Shown here piece by piece: positions 44,807-53,281 of a DNA stretch of 64,000 nt. The DNA lies in assembly GCA_947462875.1 (NCBI GenBank), contig CANHQJ010000001.1, positions 186,001 to 250,000 on the forward strand. Reading direction: 5' to 3'. Within the stretch, counting starts at the first letter, position 1, and each line of letters starts with the position of its first letter. Under the pieces are notes generated by a model. It did not search any database. It was not told where the DNA came from and saw only the letters and a program-made list of their open reading frames with translations. The position numbers and the translations under genes are program-made. The DNA comes from Verrucomicrobiia bacterium (GTDB lineage Bacteria; Verrucomicrobiota; Verrucomicrobiia; Verrucomicrobiales; Akkermansiaceae).

Positions 44807-47176
44807 TTACTCTTCCTTCCAATTCGGAAACTGATCGGCGAGTTCCTTGCGATACTGGGCGGCTTTGTCCGCATCCTGATTGGCTTCCAGCGCCTTGATC
44901 AGGCGGGAAATGGCCATGGGTTTGAGGCGGGCGTCCTCGATCAGCAAAGCGACACCGGCATACTTTTTCTGAGCTTCGTCCGGTTTGCCGAGCGCCATCC
45001 AGATATCACCAAAAACGATGCTGGCTTCCGCTTCGAGCGCGCCCTGTGGTTTGAGTTCGAAACAGGTTTCAATGGATTTCTGCGAAGCGGGCAGATCCTT
45101 GATGGCAAGATGGCAGCGGGCCTGATCGAGATAGGCGTCCGCCTTCGCTTGCGGATTTTCTTCGACCGCCAGCACGTTATCGATGGCAGGGAGCGCGCGT
45201 TTGTGGTCCTTGCAGAGGATCAGCGCCTTGGCAAGATTGCGCCACACATCTCGTGGTGTGCGGCGCGGTTCCTCGGGATTGGCAATCAGCATGAAAAAGC
45301 GGGCGGCTTGCTCACCCTTGGCCTGAGCGAGCGATTGCACACCGGCCCACGATACCAACGCGGGGGAGACCTTGTCCGAATAACCGTTGTCGATCGAGAG
45401 ATCGATCTCCTGACAGAGCGGATCGATTTGTTCCATTTGGAAATGGCAGGCGATGAGCAGCAATCCGCTGCGGCGGCCGTAGGTTTTGGCGTCGATCTCG
45501 CGGGCTTTTTTCAGGTGGGCGATGGCCTCCTTGTGATTGTTTTGCTTGTGCAGGCCGTAGCCCATGTAGAACTCCGCATTGGCCACGGTGGCCGGGGGCA
45601 GGTCCTTGAACGTGCGCAACAAGGTATCGTAGCAGGCGACCATGCCAGGAAGATCGTTGTTTTGTTTTTTGACGATGGCGGACTTTTGCCAGGCGTAGGA
45701 AGTGAGCTTCGGACCCGGATTGGCTTCGATCAATTTGCCGAAATCCCTGAGCGCGGCGTCGCGATCGCCGGATTCGAGATAGGAGTCGCCGCGCAGGGCG
45801 ATCGCTTCGGCCACGCGTTTGTCGGAGGGGAATTCCTCGATGAACTTGCCCAGGGAGCGGATGGCACCCTGGTGGTCGTTCGAGTTCGCGAGGCACCAGC
45901 CGCGCTGGTAGAGCAGGTTGGCGCGGTTGTTTTCGGCGATGAGGGAGTCGTCGATGAGGTTGTAGGTATCGGCCGCTTCTTTGAGCTTGTTTTGATTTTG
46001 CAAGGCCCCGGCTTTCATCATCAGTGCGGCGTGAAGACGCGGATGGGTTTTGTTTGATTTTTCGTAGATTTCGAGAAACGCATCCACTTGTTCGACGATG
46101 TGTTTGCCGTCGATCTTGTAAAAACAAAGCAAGCGGTTGTAGGAGGCATCGAAGGCGATCTCCGTTCCCGGTGCCAATTTTTGCACCTCGAGAAAAAGCG
46201 GGATGGCCTCCATGAACTGCCCGAGCAGCATGTAGGAGCGCGCCGCCACATTGGCCCGCTTCGCTTGTCGCTCATCGGCGGTGTTGAGGGGATTCGAGCG
46301 GAAAATCTGGATGACTTCGGCATACTTCTTCGCGTTGAAACGAATCTGCATGATCGAGGTGAGCGCATCGGCATGAAACGGGCGCCAGTCTTCCTGGGAA
46401 TTGCTGAGAACGTCCTTGAAGTATTGTTCCGCGCGAGCCTCGTCCTTGAGTTCCAGGCAGGTGACACCGGCGTAGAGGGAAGCCTCGGCCTTGGATTTTT
46501 CCGGAGCGGGGGATTTGAGGATGTCCTCGAAATGCAGCAGGGCCTCTTGCGGATTTCCCTGCTTGAGCAACAAGGCTCCTACCGCGCTGCGGCAGAGATG
46601 CAGGTAGGGGCTGCTGGCGGCTTCGGGATCGGCGAGGACTTTTTTGTAGCTGGTCAGGGCTTCGCGTTCCCGGCCGCGGTAGTGCTGGCACAGCGCCTCA
46701 AAGTAATAGCCGCGCTGGCGGTCGGAAGCACGCACGGCATTCGCCGAGAGCCTGGCATAGAGAGCCGCGGCGGTGGCGTAGTCTTTGTTTTCAAAGGCAT
46801 CGCCCGCCATGGCGGAACTCGCGGCGGCGACGTAGGGTCCGGTCTTCTGGGTGTTGATGATCGAGGCAAAGATCCGTTTGGCATCCTCGACGCGACCCGA
46901 GTTATAGAAGCACAGCGCGTGGTAGTATTCCGCGGAACGGGCTTCGGCATGGCCCGGGAATCGTTGCAAAAACTCGCCAAAGAGTTCGCCGGCTCTGGTG
47001 AATTGGGCGATGCGTTGGTCGATGTTGGTATTGTTCGCACCTGAGCCGTAGAGATTTTTCGCGCGATTGTAGAGACCATCGGCGATATCCGCTTGTTGCT
47101 GAGGATCGAGTCCCGGCTGTTGGCCATGGGCGACGATACCAAGGCTGAGCAGGAGGGAAAGGGCGGTGATTTTCAT
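44807..47176 (-). CDS. large exported TPR protein of an ExbB-ExbD operon
   Basis: 789 residues. A signal peptide (1-19, ending AHGQ) is followed almost entirely by TPR and TPR-like helices, for example ALCFYNSGRVEDAKRIF, ALLLKQGNPQEALLHFEDIL, RGWCLANSNDHQGAIRSL and ARCHLAIKDLPASQKSIE. This makes it a periplasmic solenoid, comparable in position to the TPR proteins (YbgF/CpoB and larger ones) that accompany Tol/Exb motors. It begins 28 bases after the exbD stop. The frame is open upstream, but the signal peptide fixes the ATG at 47176. Confidence 0.85.
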   Translation of the reverse strand: MKITALSLLLSLGIVAHGQQPGLDPQQQADIADGLYNRAKNLYGSGANNTNIDQRIAQFTRAGELFGEFLQRFPGHAEARSAEYYHALCFYNSGRVEDAKRIFASIINTQKTGPYVAAASSAMAGDAFENKDYATAAALYARLSANAVRASDRQRGYYFEALCQHYRGREREALTSYKKVLADPEAASSPYLHLCRSAVGALLLKQGNPQEALLHFEDILKSPAPEKSKAEASLYAGVTCLELKDEARAEQYFKDVLSNSQEDWRPFHADALTSIMQIRFNAKKYAEVIQIFRSNPLNTADERQAKRANVAARSYMLLGQFMEAIPLFLEVQKLAPGTEIAFDASYNRLLCFYKIDGKHIVEQVDAFLEIYEKSNKTHPRLHAALMMKAGALQNQNKLKEAADTYNLIDDSLIAENNRANLLYQRGWCLANSNDHQGAIRSLGKFIEEFPSDKRVAEAIALRGDSYLESGDRDAALRDFGKLIEANPGPKLTSYAWQKSAIVKKQNNDLPGMVACYDTLLRTFKDLPPATVANAEFYMGYGLHKQNNHKEAIAHLKKAREIDAKTYGRRSGLLLIACHFQMEQIDPLCQEIDLSIDNGYSDKVSPALVSWAGVQSLAQAKGEQAARFFMLIANPEEPRRTPRDVWRNLAKALILCKDHKRALPAIDNVLAVEENPQAKADAYLDQARCHLAIKDLPASQKSIETCFELKPQGALEAEASIVFGDIWMALGKPDEAQKKYAGVALLIEDARLKPMAISRLIKALEANQDADKAAQYRKELADQFPNWKEE

Positions 47177-47204
47177 AGGTCGGATACGGATGAGCGACAG
47201 CGGC

Positions 47205-47624
47205 TTACTCGGCGGGCTGGGGGCGCTGGGTGGCGAAGGAGATGTTCCAGATGCCCGCCTTGGTGCAGGTGGAGATGACGTTGATGACGTGTTGGTATTC
47301 CGTCTTGGCATCGGCCCGCAGGCGGATCGGTTGGTTTTTGTAAAGTTCCGAGAGCTTCTGCATGATGACAAAAAGCTCCTGCTGGGTCAGTGGTGTTTTA
47401 TCGACAATCACGGTGCCATCGGCGAGCACGTTGATGATTTTTTCTCCCTGAACACGCACGGGGTCCGCTCCTTCCGCGGTGGTGGGAACGGAAACATCCA
47501 GTTCGGTTTCGGAGCGCGACCATTGCCACGTGATGATGAAAAACGTCAGCAGCAGGAACACGATATCGATCATCGGCGCCATCTGAAAGGTAGCCGGTTC
47601 CAGGGATTGTTTTTTGAATTTCAT
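47205..47624 (-). CDS. exbD: ExbD/TolR family biopolymer transport protein
   Basis: 139 residues. A short cytoplasmic N-terminus leads into one membrane helix with the conserved proton-pathway Asp in MAPMIDIVFLLLTFFI (about residue 19). The periplasmic domain has INVLADGTVIVDKTPL and IRLRADAKTEYQHVI, typical of ExbD. It works with the ExbB homologue encoded 17 bases upstream to couple the proton gradient to an envelope process. Confidence 0.93.
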   Translation of the reverse strand: MKFKKQSLEPATFQMAPMIDIVFLLLTFFIITWQWSRSETELDVSVPTTAEGADPVRVQGEKIINVLADGTVIVDKTPLTQQELFVIMQKLSELYKNQPIRLRADAKTEYQHVINVISTCTKAGIWNISFATQRPQPAE

Positions 47625-47641
47625 ACGACAACTGCGGGGGG

Positions 47642-48445
47642 TTAGCCATCCTGACCGCTGGAAATTTGGTATTCCTTGTTTCGCTGCGGCGTGGTTGTGG
47701 TGCCGGAGGGAGCGCGCACGGTGAGGGTTTGCAGCAGTGCGACCAGATGACTGGAAGCGGCCTCCAGCTCGCCGATGTAGCGCTGCGTGCGGGTGCGGAA
47801 GAAAGCGTAGGCCAGCATGGTGGGGATGGCGATGATCAATCCCGCCGCCGTGGTAATCAAGGCGGTGGAAATACCGGAAGAGAGTTGCATTTGCTTCACA
47901 CCCTCATTGCCCTGCGACAGATCGAGGAATGCCTGGATCATGCCGAGTACGGTGCCGAGCAGTCCCAGCATGGGGGCGACGTTGCCGATATCCGAGAGAT
48001 AGCTCACCCGGCTGGTGAGAATGCCCGACTGGCGCGAGCCTTCGGATTCGGTGATTTCGCGCACCTCCGCGAGCGTGACGCTGGGATTGGCTATGATGAA
48101 ATCGAGCACACGCTGGGTGATGCGGGCCATGCATTCGGATTGGCGACGGCTGTAGGAAGTCAAGCCCTGCAAGTCCCGGGAGCGGATCATCGCCTCAGCG
48201 GCATCCATGAAGCGATCCGATACCACGGAGTTTTGGCGGATCGTGAAAAGATAGAGCAGGCACAGGGTTGCTGCGATCACTGACAATCCAGCCAGAGGAT
48301 ACATCACGGGCCCACCTTGTACGAACAGCTCCATAAAACTGAGCTCCTGGATGGTTTTGGTTTGAGCGGCAGCTTTTTCTGCACCGTGGGCGGCGCTGAC
48401 CAAGGTGAGCGCCAGAGCGGGGAAAATTCGGAGACAGCGGTTCAT
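47642..48445 (-). CDS. exbB: MotA/TolQ/ExbB proton-channel family protein
   Basis: 267 residues. A signal-like N-terminus (1-21, ending AHGA) precedes the usual three helices (about 43-65, 150-175 and 190-215). The conserved segments GNVAPMLGLLGTVLGMIQAF and ALITTAAGLIIAIPTMLAY are intact. An extra N-terminal signal peptide is seen in many ExbB homologues outside Proteobacteria. First gene of the ExbB-ExbD-TPR operon. Confidence 0.93.
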   Translation of the reverse strand: MNRCLRIFPALALTLVSAAHGAEKAAAQTKTIQELSFMELFVQGGPVMYPLAGLSVIAATLCLLYLFTIRQNSVVSDRFMDAAEAMIRSRDLQGLTSYSRRQSECMARITQRVLDFIIANPSVTLAEVREITESEGSRQSGILTSRVSYLSDIGNVAPMLGLLGTVLGMIQAFLDLSQGNEGVKQMQLSSGISTALITTAAGLIIAIPTMLAYAFFRTRTQRYIGELEAASSHLVALLQTLTVRAPSGTTTTPQRNKEYQISSGQDG

Positions 48446-48455
48446 GTTCGCGACG

Positions 48456-48483
48456 ATTGTATCATGATTTTGGGAGAGGGCAA
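48456..48483 (-). promoter_or_regulatory. promoter of the exbB-exbD-TPR operon
   Basis: On the minus strand TTGCCC (48483-48478) and TACAAT (48461-48456; five of six consensus bases) are 16 bases apart. The ATG is 10 bases further, so the leader would be three or four bases. Confidence 0.55.
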
Positions 48484-48551
48484 TGCTTGATCATGGGATT
48501 CCATTTGTGATTTTCCACGATTGCAGTAAGTTTGGCGCTCACACGACAGCG

Positions 48552-50111
48552 ATGGAGAAAGCGGATTTCAGAATCAAGCTGCGGGACGTGCCGCACCAAC
48601 CCGGAGTCTACCTGATGAAAGACCGCATCGGATCGATCATCTATGTCGGCAAGGCAAAGGACTTACGCAAGCGGATGTCGAGTTATTTCATGGCTTCGCG
48701 AAAAATGCGCGCGGATGTGAAAACGCGCGCGCTGATCGAGGCGATTTGGGACTTTGAATTCCATGTCGTGCGCAACGAGCAGGAATCGCTCTTGCTCGAG
48801 GGCAAGCTGATCAAGGACTACCGCCCGCGCTACAACGTGACTTTTCGCGATGACAAGCGGTTTTATCTGGTGAAAGTGAACATTCACGACCCCTGGCCTA
48901 GGTTGGTGATGACGCGGTTGAAAAAGGACGACCAGGCGCGCTACTTCGGCCCCTTCGCCCACTCCAGCGCGCTGCGCGCCTCGGTGGAGTGGCTGAACCG
49001 GAAATTCGGGCTGCGCACCTGCCGCGCGCACGATCCCGGGGAGCAGGAATACAAACACTGCCACGCCGATGTGATCCGCAACTGCGTCGCGCCCTGCGTG
49101 GGCCGCATTTCCCGTGAGGATTATGCCGCGCGCATCGAGGAAGTGTGCCGTTTGTTAGAGGGGAAAGGGCGGCGGGAGGTGTTCGATGATCTGCGCGAGG
49201 AAATGAGTGCGGCGGCGGAGGCGATGCAATTCGAGCGCGCGGCCTTGCTGCGTGATATGATTCAGAATTTGGAACTCACGCTCAATCCGACCCGGCAGTT
49301 TTCCCGCGGCAGGGGACTTCCGACCACGGTGAAACCCACCGAAGACCTTGCCGAGCTGGGCGAGTGGCTGGATCTTCCCGGGCCGCCGCGGGTGATGGAG
49401 TGTTTCGATATTTCGAACGTTTCATCAACGCACATCGTCGCTTCGATGGTTCGTTTTGTCGATGGTGCGCCGGACAATCAGGCATATCGCCGCTACCGCA
49501 TCAAGACCGTCAAGGGGCAGGACGACTTCGCCAGTATGGCCGAGGTAGTGCGGCGTCGGTATTCGCGAATTCTGTTAGAAAACGCCGTGGCGAATCCCGA
49601 TGTAGCCGCCGAGAGCCAGGAGAGCGTGGTCGAGACGCAACGGCGGCTGGCGCGCATGGGAAAAGCGAAAGTCCTGTTGCCCGATTTGGTCATTGTCGAT
49701 GGGGGCAAGGGACAGCTCAGCAGCGCGGTGGCGGAATTGCGACAACTGCAACTGCACGAACTTCCGGTGATAGGACTGGCGAAGCAGCGCGAGGAAGTCT
49801 TTCGTCCCGGTGAGAGCGAGCCGCTGGTGATTCCGCATGATCGTGGGGCGCTGAAGCTCTTGCAGCGCATTCGCGATGAGGCTCACCGGTTTGCCAATGC
49901 CTACAACTCGCTCTTGCTGCGAAGACGCATGAAGGAGAGCCTGCTCGATGACTGCCCCGGCATGACGGCGGGGCGCAAGATTCTTTTGATGAAACGTTTT
50001 GGTTCGGTCGCCGGCTTGCGCAAAGCGGGTTTTGAGGAGATCGCACAATGCCGGGGAATCACGAAATCCTTTGCCGAGTCGCTCTACCAATGGCTCCATC
50101 GTGCGGAGTGA
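48552..50111 (+). CDS. uvrC: excinuclease ABC subunit C
   Basis: 519 residues, shorter than the usual 600. The GIY-YIG endonuclease domain is N-terminal (GVYLMKDRIG, IYVGKAKDLRKR), a UVR motif lies near 200-235 (EAMQFERAALLRDMI), and the RNase H-like endonuclease domain has MECFDISN and LVIVDGGKGQLSSA. The C-terminus holds one helix-hairpin-helix region (LLMKRFGSVAGL, GITKSFAESLYQWL). It makes both incisions in nucleotide excision repair. The frame is open 23 codons upstream; the ATG at 48552 gives the normal N-terminus. A possible promoter (TTGTGA at about 48510, TAAGTT at about 48532) precedes it. Confidence 0.96.
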   Translation: MEKADFRIKLRDVPHQPGVYLMKDRIGSIIYVGKAKDLRKRMSSYFMASRKMRADVKTRALIEAIWDFEFHVVRNEQESLLLEGKLIKDYRPRYNVTFRDDKRFYLVKVNIHDPWPRLVMTRLKKDDQARYFGPFAHSSALRASVEWLNRKFGLRTCRAHDPGEQEYKHCHADVIRNCVAPCVGRISREDYAARIEEVCRLLEGKGRREVFDDLREEMSAAAEAMQFERAALLRDMIQNLELTLNPTRQFSRGRGLPTTVKPTEDLAELGEWLDLPGPPRVMECFDISNVSSTHIVASMVRFVDGAPDNQAYRRYRIKTVKGQDDFASMAEVVRRRYSRILLENAVANPDVAAESQESVVETQRRLARMGKAKVLLPDLVIVDGGKGQLSSAVAELRQLQLHELPVIGLAKQREEVFRPGESEPLVIPHDRGALKLLQRIRDEAHRFANAYNSLLLRRRMKESLLDDCPGMTAGRKILLMKRFGSVAGLRKAGFEEIAQCRGITKSFAESLYQWLHRAE

Positions 50112-50286
50112 ATCGCAGTCGTGACGCGGATTGCCTCATGTGGATTGCAGGCCATGAATCAGAGCGGGCATCTCGAGGGGGGGAATCAGTGAGCCGGTTA
50201 TGCCGGTAAGCAGTTGAGATGCGGAGTCTTGATGAGAACGCAGCAACTCAAAGGAAAATCCCCGGAAAATCGCGGGATCATACGAT
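50112..50286. other. 175-base intergenic gap between convergent genes
   Basis: No gene is supported. A short direct repeat of GCCGGT lies near 50193-50208. No clear terminator hairpin with a T-run is seen. Confidence 0.4.
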
Positions 50287-50964
50287 TCAGAATGCGGGAG
50301 CGACGATCAATTCATCGCCAGGCTCGGGAGAAAAGGGACCAATGCCGGGAAGAACATCGGCGATTGCCTCGCCGCCTACGACTTCCCGCACTTTCACATT
50401 TCCGGCAATGCCGTCCTTGCGTCGCACGGAAAGCACGGTGTCGACCGTGACATGCTCGGGCATGACCAACTGGATTGTCACAAAAGAACCGGTGGCAGGA
50501 TCGTTGACAAACTCCATCACTTTCGCCATCAGCAGTGCCTCCTTGATCTGGCGGGCGCGGCGGAGTTCTTTGTCGCTCTTTTCCAAATCGTTTTGTGCGA
50601 TGAGGCCGGCCTCCTGCTTGGCAACGTTCGCCTCTTTTTCCTTCAGTTCCAGCTCCATCTGCAGGGCGGCGTTCCGTTCCTCGATCTCGCGCAGCTTGGC
50701 AGCTTTTTGTTCGAGCTCCTGATTGCTGTTTTGGCTGAACGTGGCATTGGCGGCCGGGGCGGAGCTTACGCCCATGTCGCGCAGTTGTTTTTCCGAACGC
50801 AAGATGGCTTCTTCACGCTTGATCTCTTCCAGTTGTTTCTGGATGCGTGCCAGTTCCGAGGCCGGTGCGTCCTTGGTGAGGTTGCGCTGCGTTTGCCAGG
50901 TCCAGGCAAGCGCCCCTAACAAGAGGGCGGTGGTGGCGGCGAGAAGCATTTTGATCGTGTCCAT
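50287..50964 (-). CDS. single-span membrane protein with coiled coil
   Basis: 225 residues. One N-terminal helix (about 5-22) is followed by a long coiled coil rich in Glu, Lys and Leu (about 30-150, for example LARIQKQLEEIKREEAIL). A C-terminal beta region has VMPEHVTVDTVLSVRR and ends EPGDELIVAPAF, similar in style to small flagellar-assembly-like or ribosome-associated beta barrels, but no family is assigned. It lies 41 bases after the OmpA-like gene on the same strand. The two share a topology of one anchor plus periplasmic coiled coil. Confidence 0.7.
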   Translation of the reverse strand: MDTIKMLLAATTALLLGALAWTWQTQRNLTKDAPASELARIQKQLEEIKREEAILRSEKQLRDMGVSSAPAANATFSQNSNQELEQKAAKLREIEERNAALQMELELKEKEANVAKQEAGLIAQNDLEKSDKELRRARQIKEALLMAKVMEFVNDPATGSFVTIQLVMPEHVTVDTVLSVRRKDGIAGNVKVREVVGGEAIADVLPGIGPFSPEPGDELIVAPAF

Positions 50965-51005
50965 GGCGTGAATGCGGGTGAGAAGATAAGGGAGAGCGGG
51001 AAGGA

Positions 51006-52121
51006 TCACTTCGGATTGATTTGCCAAACTTCACAGACCTGATTGCGTTCGGGGATGCGACTGGAAAAACGCTTGGTCTGGCCGAGGAAAACGGCCTGTA
51101 CGACCTGATTGCCGGGCTTGGCCATATCGATATTGGTCGCGACGACCGTGGCGCGATCCGAGGACAAGACGCGGTTGCTATCGGCGTGGCCCGTTGTGGA
51201 AGCGTAGCCGACCACCAGGATCATGGCGCCTTCGGGCAGATTTTCGAGTGCATCACCGAGAGCGAGTTTGTCGGCGGGGTTGAGCTGCGAAGAACCGGTG
51301 GGGAAACGGACTTCCTTGAGGAAGCTGGCCTGATACTGAGTGGCAAAGCGGTTGTAGGCAGCGGAAATTTCGAGGTCGGCCTTGTCTTCCAGTTCGTTGA
51401 GCGCCTCGAACAGGCCTTTGGCCATCGGATAGAGATCGGCGGCGGATTCGGCGAAAAGCTTGGTGGGAGCCGGTGGTGGGGGCGGCGCTACGGGCTTGGC
51501 CATGGCGGCGGCGAGCTGGGCTTCGAGCTCCGCGATGCGGGATTTGGCAGCAACCAATTCTTCGAGTGAAGGTCGGCTGGCGTATTGTTCCAGGCTGTTG
51601 CGGGCTTCCGTGAGTTGCGTGCGCAGCGATTCGCTGCTGGCACCGTCGGCCAGCGCTTTGTCGAGCTGGGTCTGGACTTTGCCGAGCTGGGAAGAGAGCG
51701 CTTGGCGTGCCTGTTCGGATACCAGGAGGGTGTTGTTTTTTTCAGCGATGATGCTGTCCTTTTCCGCAAGTAACGAGCGGAAGCGATCGGAGAAGTTCGC
51801 CAGGGTGGCGGCGTCCTTCGTCAGGCGCGCGGCGATTTGCTCGGGGGAATCCATGCCCACGCCTTCGAGCGGCGGCAGTCCCTGACGGGCGCGCTCGGCA
51901 TTCACCGTAGCCGTGCGCGATGCCAATTCCGCCTGCGCCGAATAGAGGTCGGTCTGGTCGGTTTTTTTCTTCTGGTTCAGGTTCATCGCAATGATGAAGC
52001 CGACGAGCAGCGCCACGGCTACTGACAGCATCAGGGTGGCAGAGACAGAGGATTTGGGCGCGGAGTTCGCAACGGCAGCCGTCGCGGGCTCTTCGTGATG
52101 ATGGGATTCGTTTTCGCTCAC
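51006..52121 (-). CDS. inner-membrane-anchored coiled-coil protein with OmpA-like domain
   Basis: 371 residues. A polar N-terminus with HHHEE, one membrane helix (about 28-47), a coiled coil (about 60-205), a proline-rich stretch (APPPPPAP) and a C-terminal OmpA/MotB-like domain (about 265-371). That domain has VRFPTGSSQLNPADKLAL, ILVVGYASTTGHADSNRVLS and ATVVATNI, although the second peptidoglycan-binding Arg motif is not obvious. The layout resembles a MotB- or TolR-like peptidoglycan anchor without a matching channel gene beside it. Confidence 0.75.
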   Translation of the reverse strand: MSENESHHHEEPATAAVANSAPKSSVSATLMLSVAVALLVGFIIAMNLNQKKKTDQTDLYSAQAELASRTATVNAERARQGLPPLEGVGMDSPEQIAARLTKDAATLANFSDRFRSLLAEKDSIIAEKNNTLLVSEQARQALSSQLGKVQTQLDKALADGASSESLRTQLTEARNSLEQYASRPSLEELVAAKSRIAELEAQLAAAMAKPVAPPPPPAPTKLFAESAADLYPMAKGLFEALNELEDKADLEISAAYNRFATQYQASFLKEVRFPTGSSQLNPADKLALGDALENLPEGAMILVVGYASTTGHADSNRVLSSDRATVVATNIDMAKPGNQVVQAVFLGQTKRFSSRIPERNQVCEVWQINPK

Positions 52122-52223
52122 GCGCGAAGATGTAACGGATTTTTCGTGAGTCGTCTATGCGAAAGGCAATTTTCAAAAAAAGAAGATGAAATGCTCTGCA
52201 TTCCAGTGCATGATGGCGGCGCG

Positions 52224-53228
52224 ATGGGAAACAATCGATTTCAATTCTGCGCAAAAGCGTCTCTTGTCTCGGTGCTGGTATTGATTTTTGTGGGAGCCAT
52301 CGTGCGGGTGACGGGGGCCGGGATGGGTTGCCCCGATTGGCCGACGTGCTGGGGTTGCCTGATTCCGCCGACCCAGGTGGAGCAGGTGGAATTTGAAAAA
52401 CTCGACATCGCGAAATTCCAGCTCAAAGCCGAGCGATTGGGGCGTGATCCGCAGACCATCACGGTAGAGACCCTGCGTGCCGAATTCAATCCGCGCCACG
52501 TATGGACGGAATTCATCAATCGTTTGTTTAGTTTGCCCGTGGGCTTGTTTTCGTTGCTTACCTTCGTGCTTTCCTTTGGCAAGCGCCGGCAAACGCCCAT
52601 CGTATTCATTGCCTCCTTTGTCGCGTTGGTATTGGTGTTGGTGAACGCCTGGATGGGAGCGCGGGTGGTCTATAGCGGATTGGCTCCGGGGGTGCTGACG
52701 ACTCACATGGCTTTGGCGTTCCTGCTGATTTTGGTGCAAACCTTCGTCATCTGGCGCACGGGCGCGGCGGGTGAGTGTCAGAAATTTTCCGAGGATGGAC
52801 AGCGCGTGCGCTTGCGGCGGTGGGTGACGGTGCTGTTTGTGATCGTGCTGGCGGAAGGCGTGATGGGCTCACAGGTGCGTGAGCTGACCGATGCTATGTC
52901 CAAACATCTCTCCGTTTCACGCACGGAATGGGGCGGTGCGTTGGAGCAATCGTGGCTGTATCTGACACACCGGAGTTTTTCCTGGTTGATTGTGCTGTTG
53001 GCGGGTTATGCGTGGTGGTCGGGCAGGAAATATCGTATGTCGCCGATGAATCTCGCGGAAAAGTTGGTGCTCGGCATTGTCCTGGCGCAGATGGTGTTGG
53101 GTGTGGTGATGTCGCAAGTTCACATCTACGGATGGGTGCAGGTCTTGCACGTCGGGCTGGCGGCCCTGCTCGTGAGCGGCAATTTTTTCTGGATCCTGAG
53201 TTTGACGCGCAAGCCGCAGACGGCGTGA
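52224..53228 (+). CDS. ctaA: heme A synthase-like protein (CtaA/COX15)
   Basis: 334 residues with about eight helices. The diagnostic first-helix block is IVRVTGAGMGCPDWPTCWG. His residues in TTHMALAF, LTHRSFSW and VLHVGLAA fit heme ligands, but the usual EYxHR motif reads EFINR, with Asn in place of the first His. Heme A synthase oxidises heme O to heme A for cytochrome aa3 oxidases. No ctaB or oxidase genes are in the window. A start at 52191 is also possible; neither start has a Shine-Dalgarno sequence. Confidence 0.83.
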   Translation: MGNNRFQFCAKASLVSVLVLIFVGAIVRVTGAGMGCPDWPTCWGCLIPPTQVEQVEFEKLDIAKFQLKAERLGRDPQTITVETLRAEFNPRHVWTEFINRLFSLPVGLFSLLTFVLSFGKRRQTPIVFIASFVALVLVLVNAWMGARVVYSGLAPGVLTTHMALAFLLILVQTFVIWRTGAAGECQKFSEDGQRVRLRRWVTVLFVIVLAEGVMGSQVRELTDAMSKHLSVSRTEWGGALEQSWLYLTHRSFSWLIVLLAGYAWWSGRKYRMSPMNLAEKLVLGIVLAQMVLGVVMSQVHIYGWVQVLHVGLAALLVSGNFFWILSLTRKPQTA

Positions 53229-53243
53229 TGTGCAGATCCTTGT

Positions 53244-53274
53244 TTGACAGAATCGGCGGATTGTGCCGTAATCC
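53244..53274 (+). promoter_or_regulatory. candidate promoter of the NHL-repeat gene
   Basis: A perfect TTGACA (53244-53249) and TAATCC (53269-53274) are separated by 19 bases, longer than ideal. The ATG at 53282 follows after 7 bases. Confidence 0.4.
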
Positions 53275-53281
53275 CTCCGTT

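Noticed and set aside
44615-46057. 480-codon open frame antisense to the TPR protein
   Set aside because: The TPR solenoid on the minus strand is coherent and has a signal peptide; the antisense frame has no family resemblance and only mirrors codon bias.
52928-53281. N-terminal extension of the NHL-repeat protein into the heme A synthase gene
   Set aside because: It is out of frame with a clear membrane-protein gene, and a signal peptide begins at 53282.
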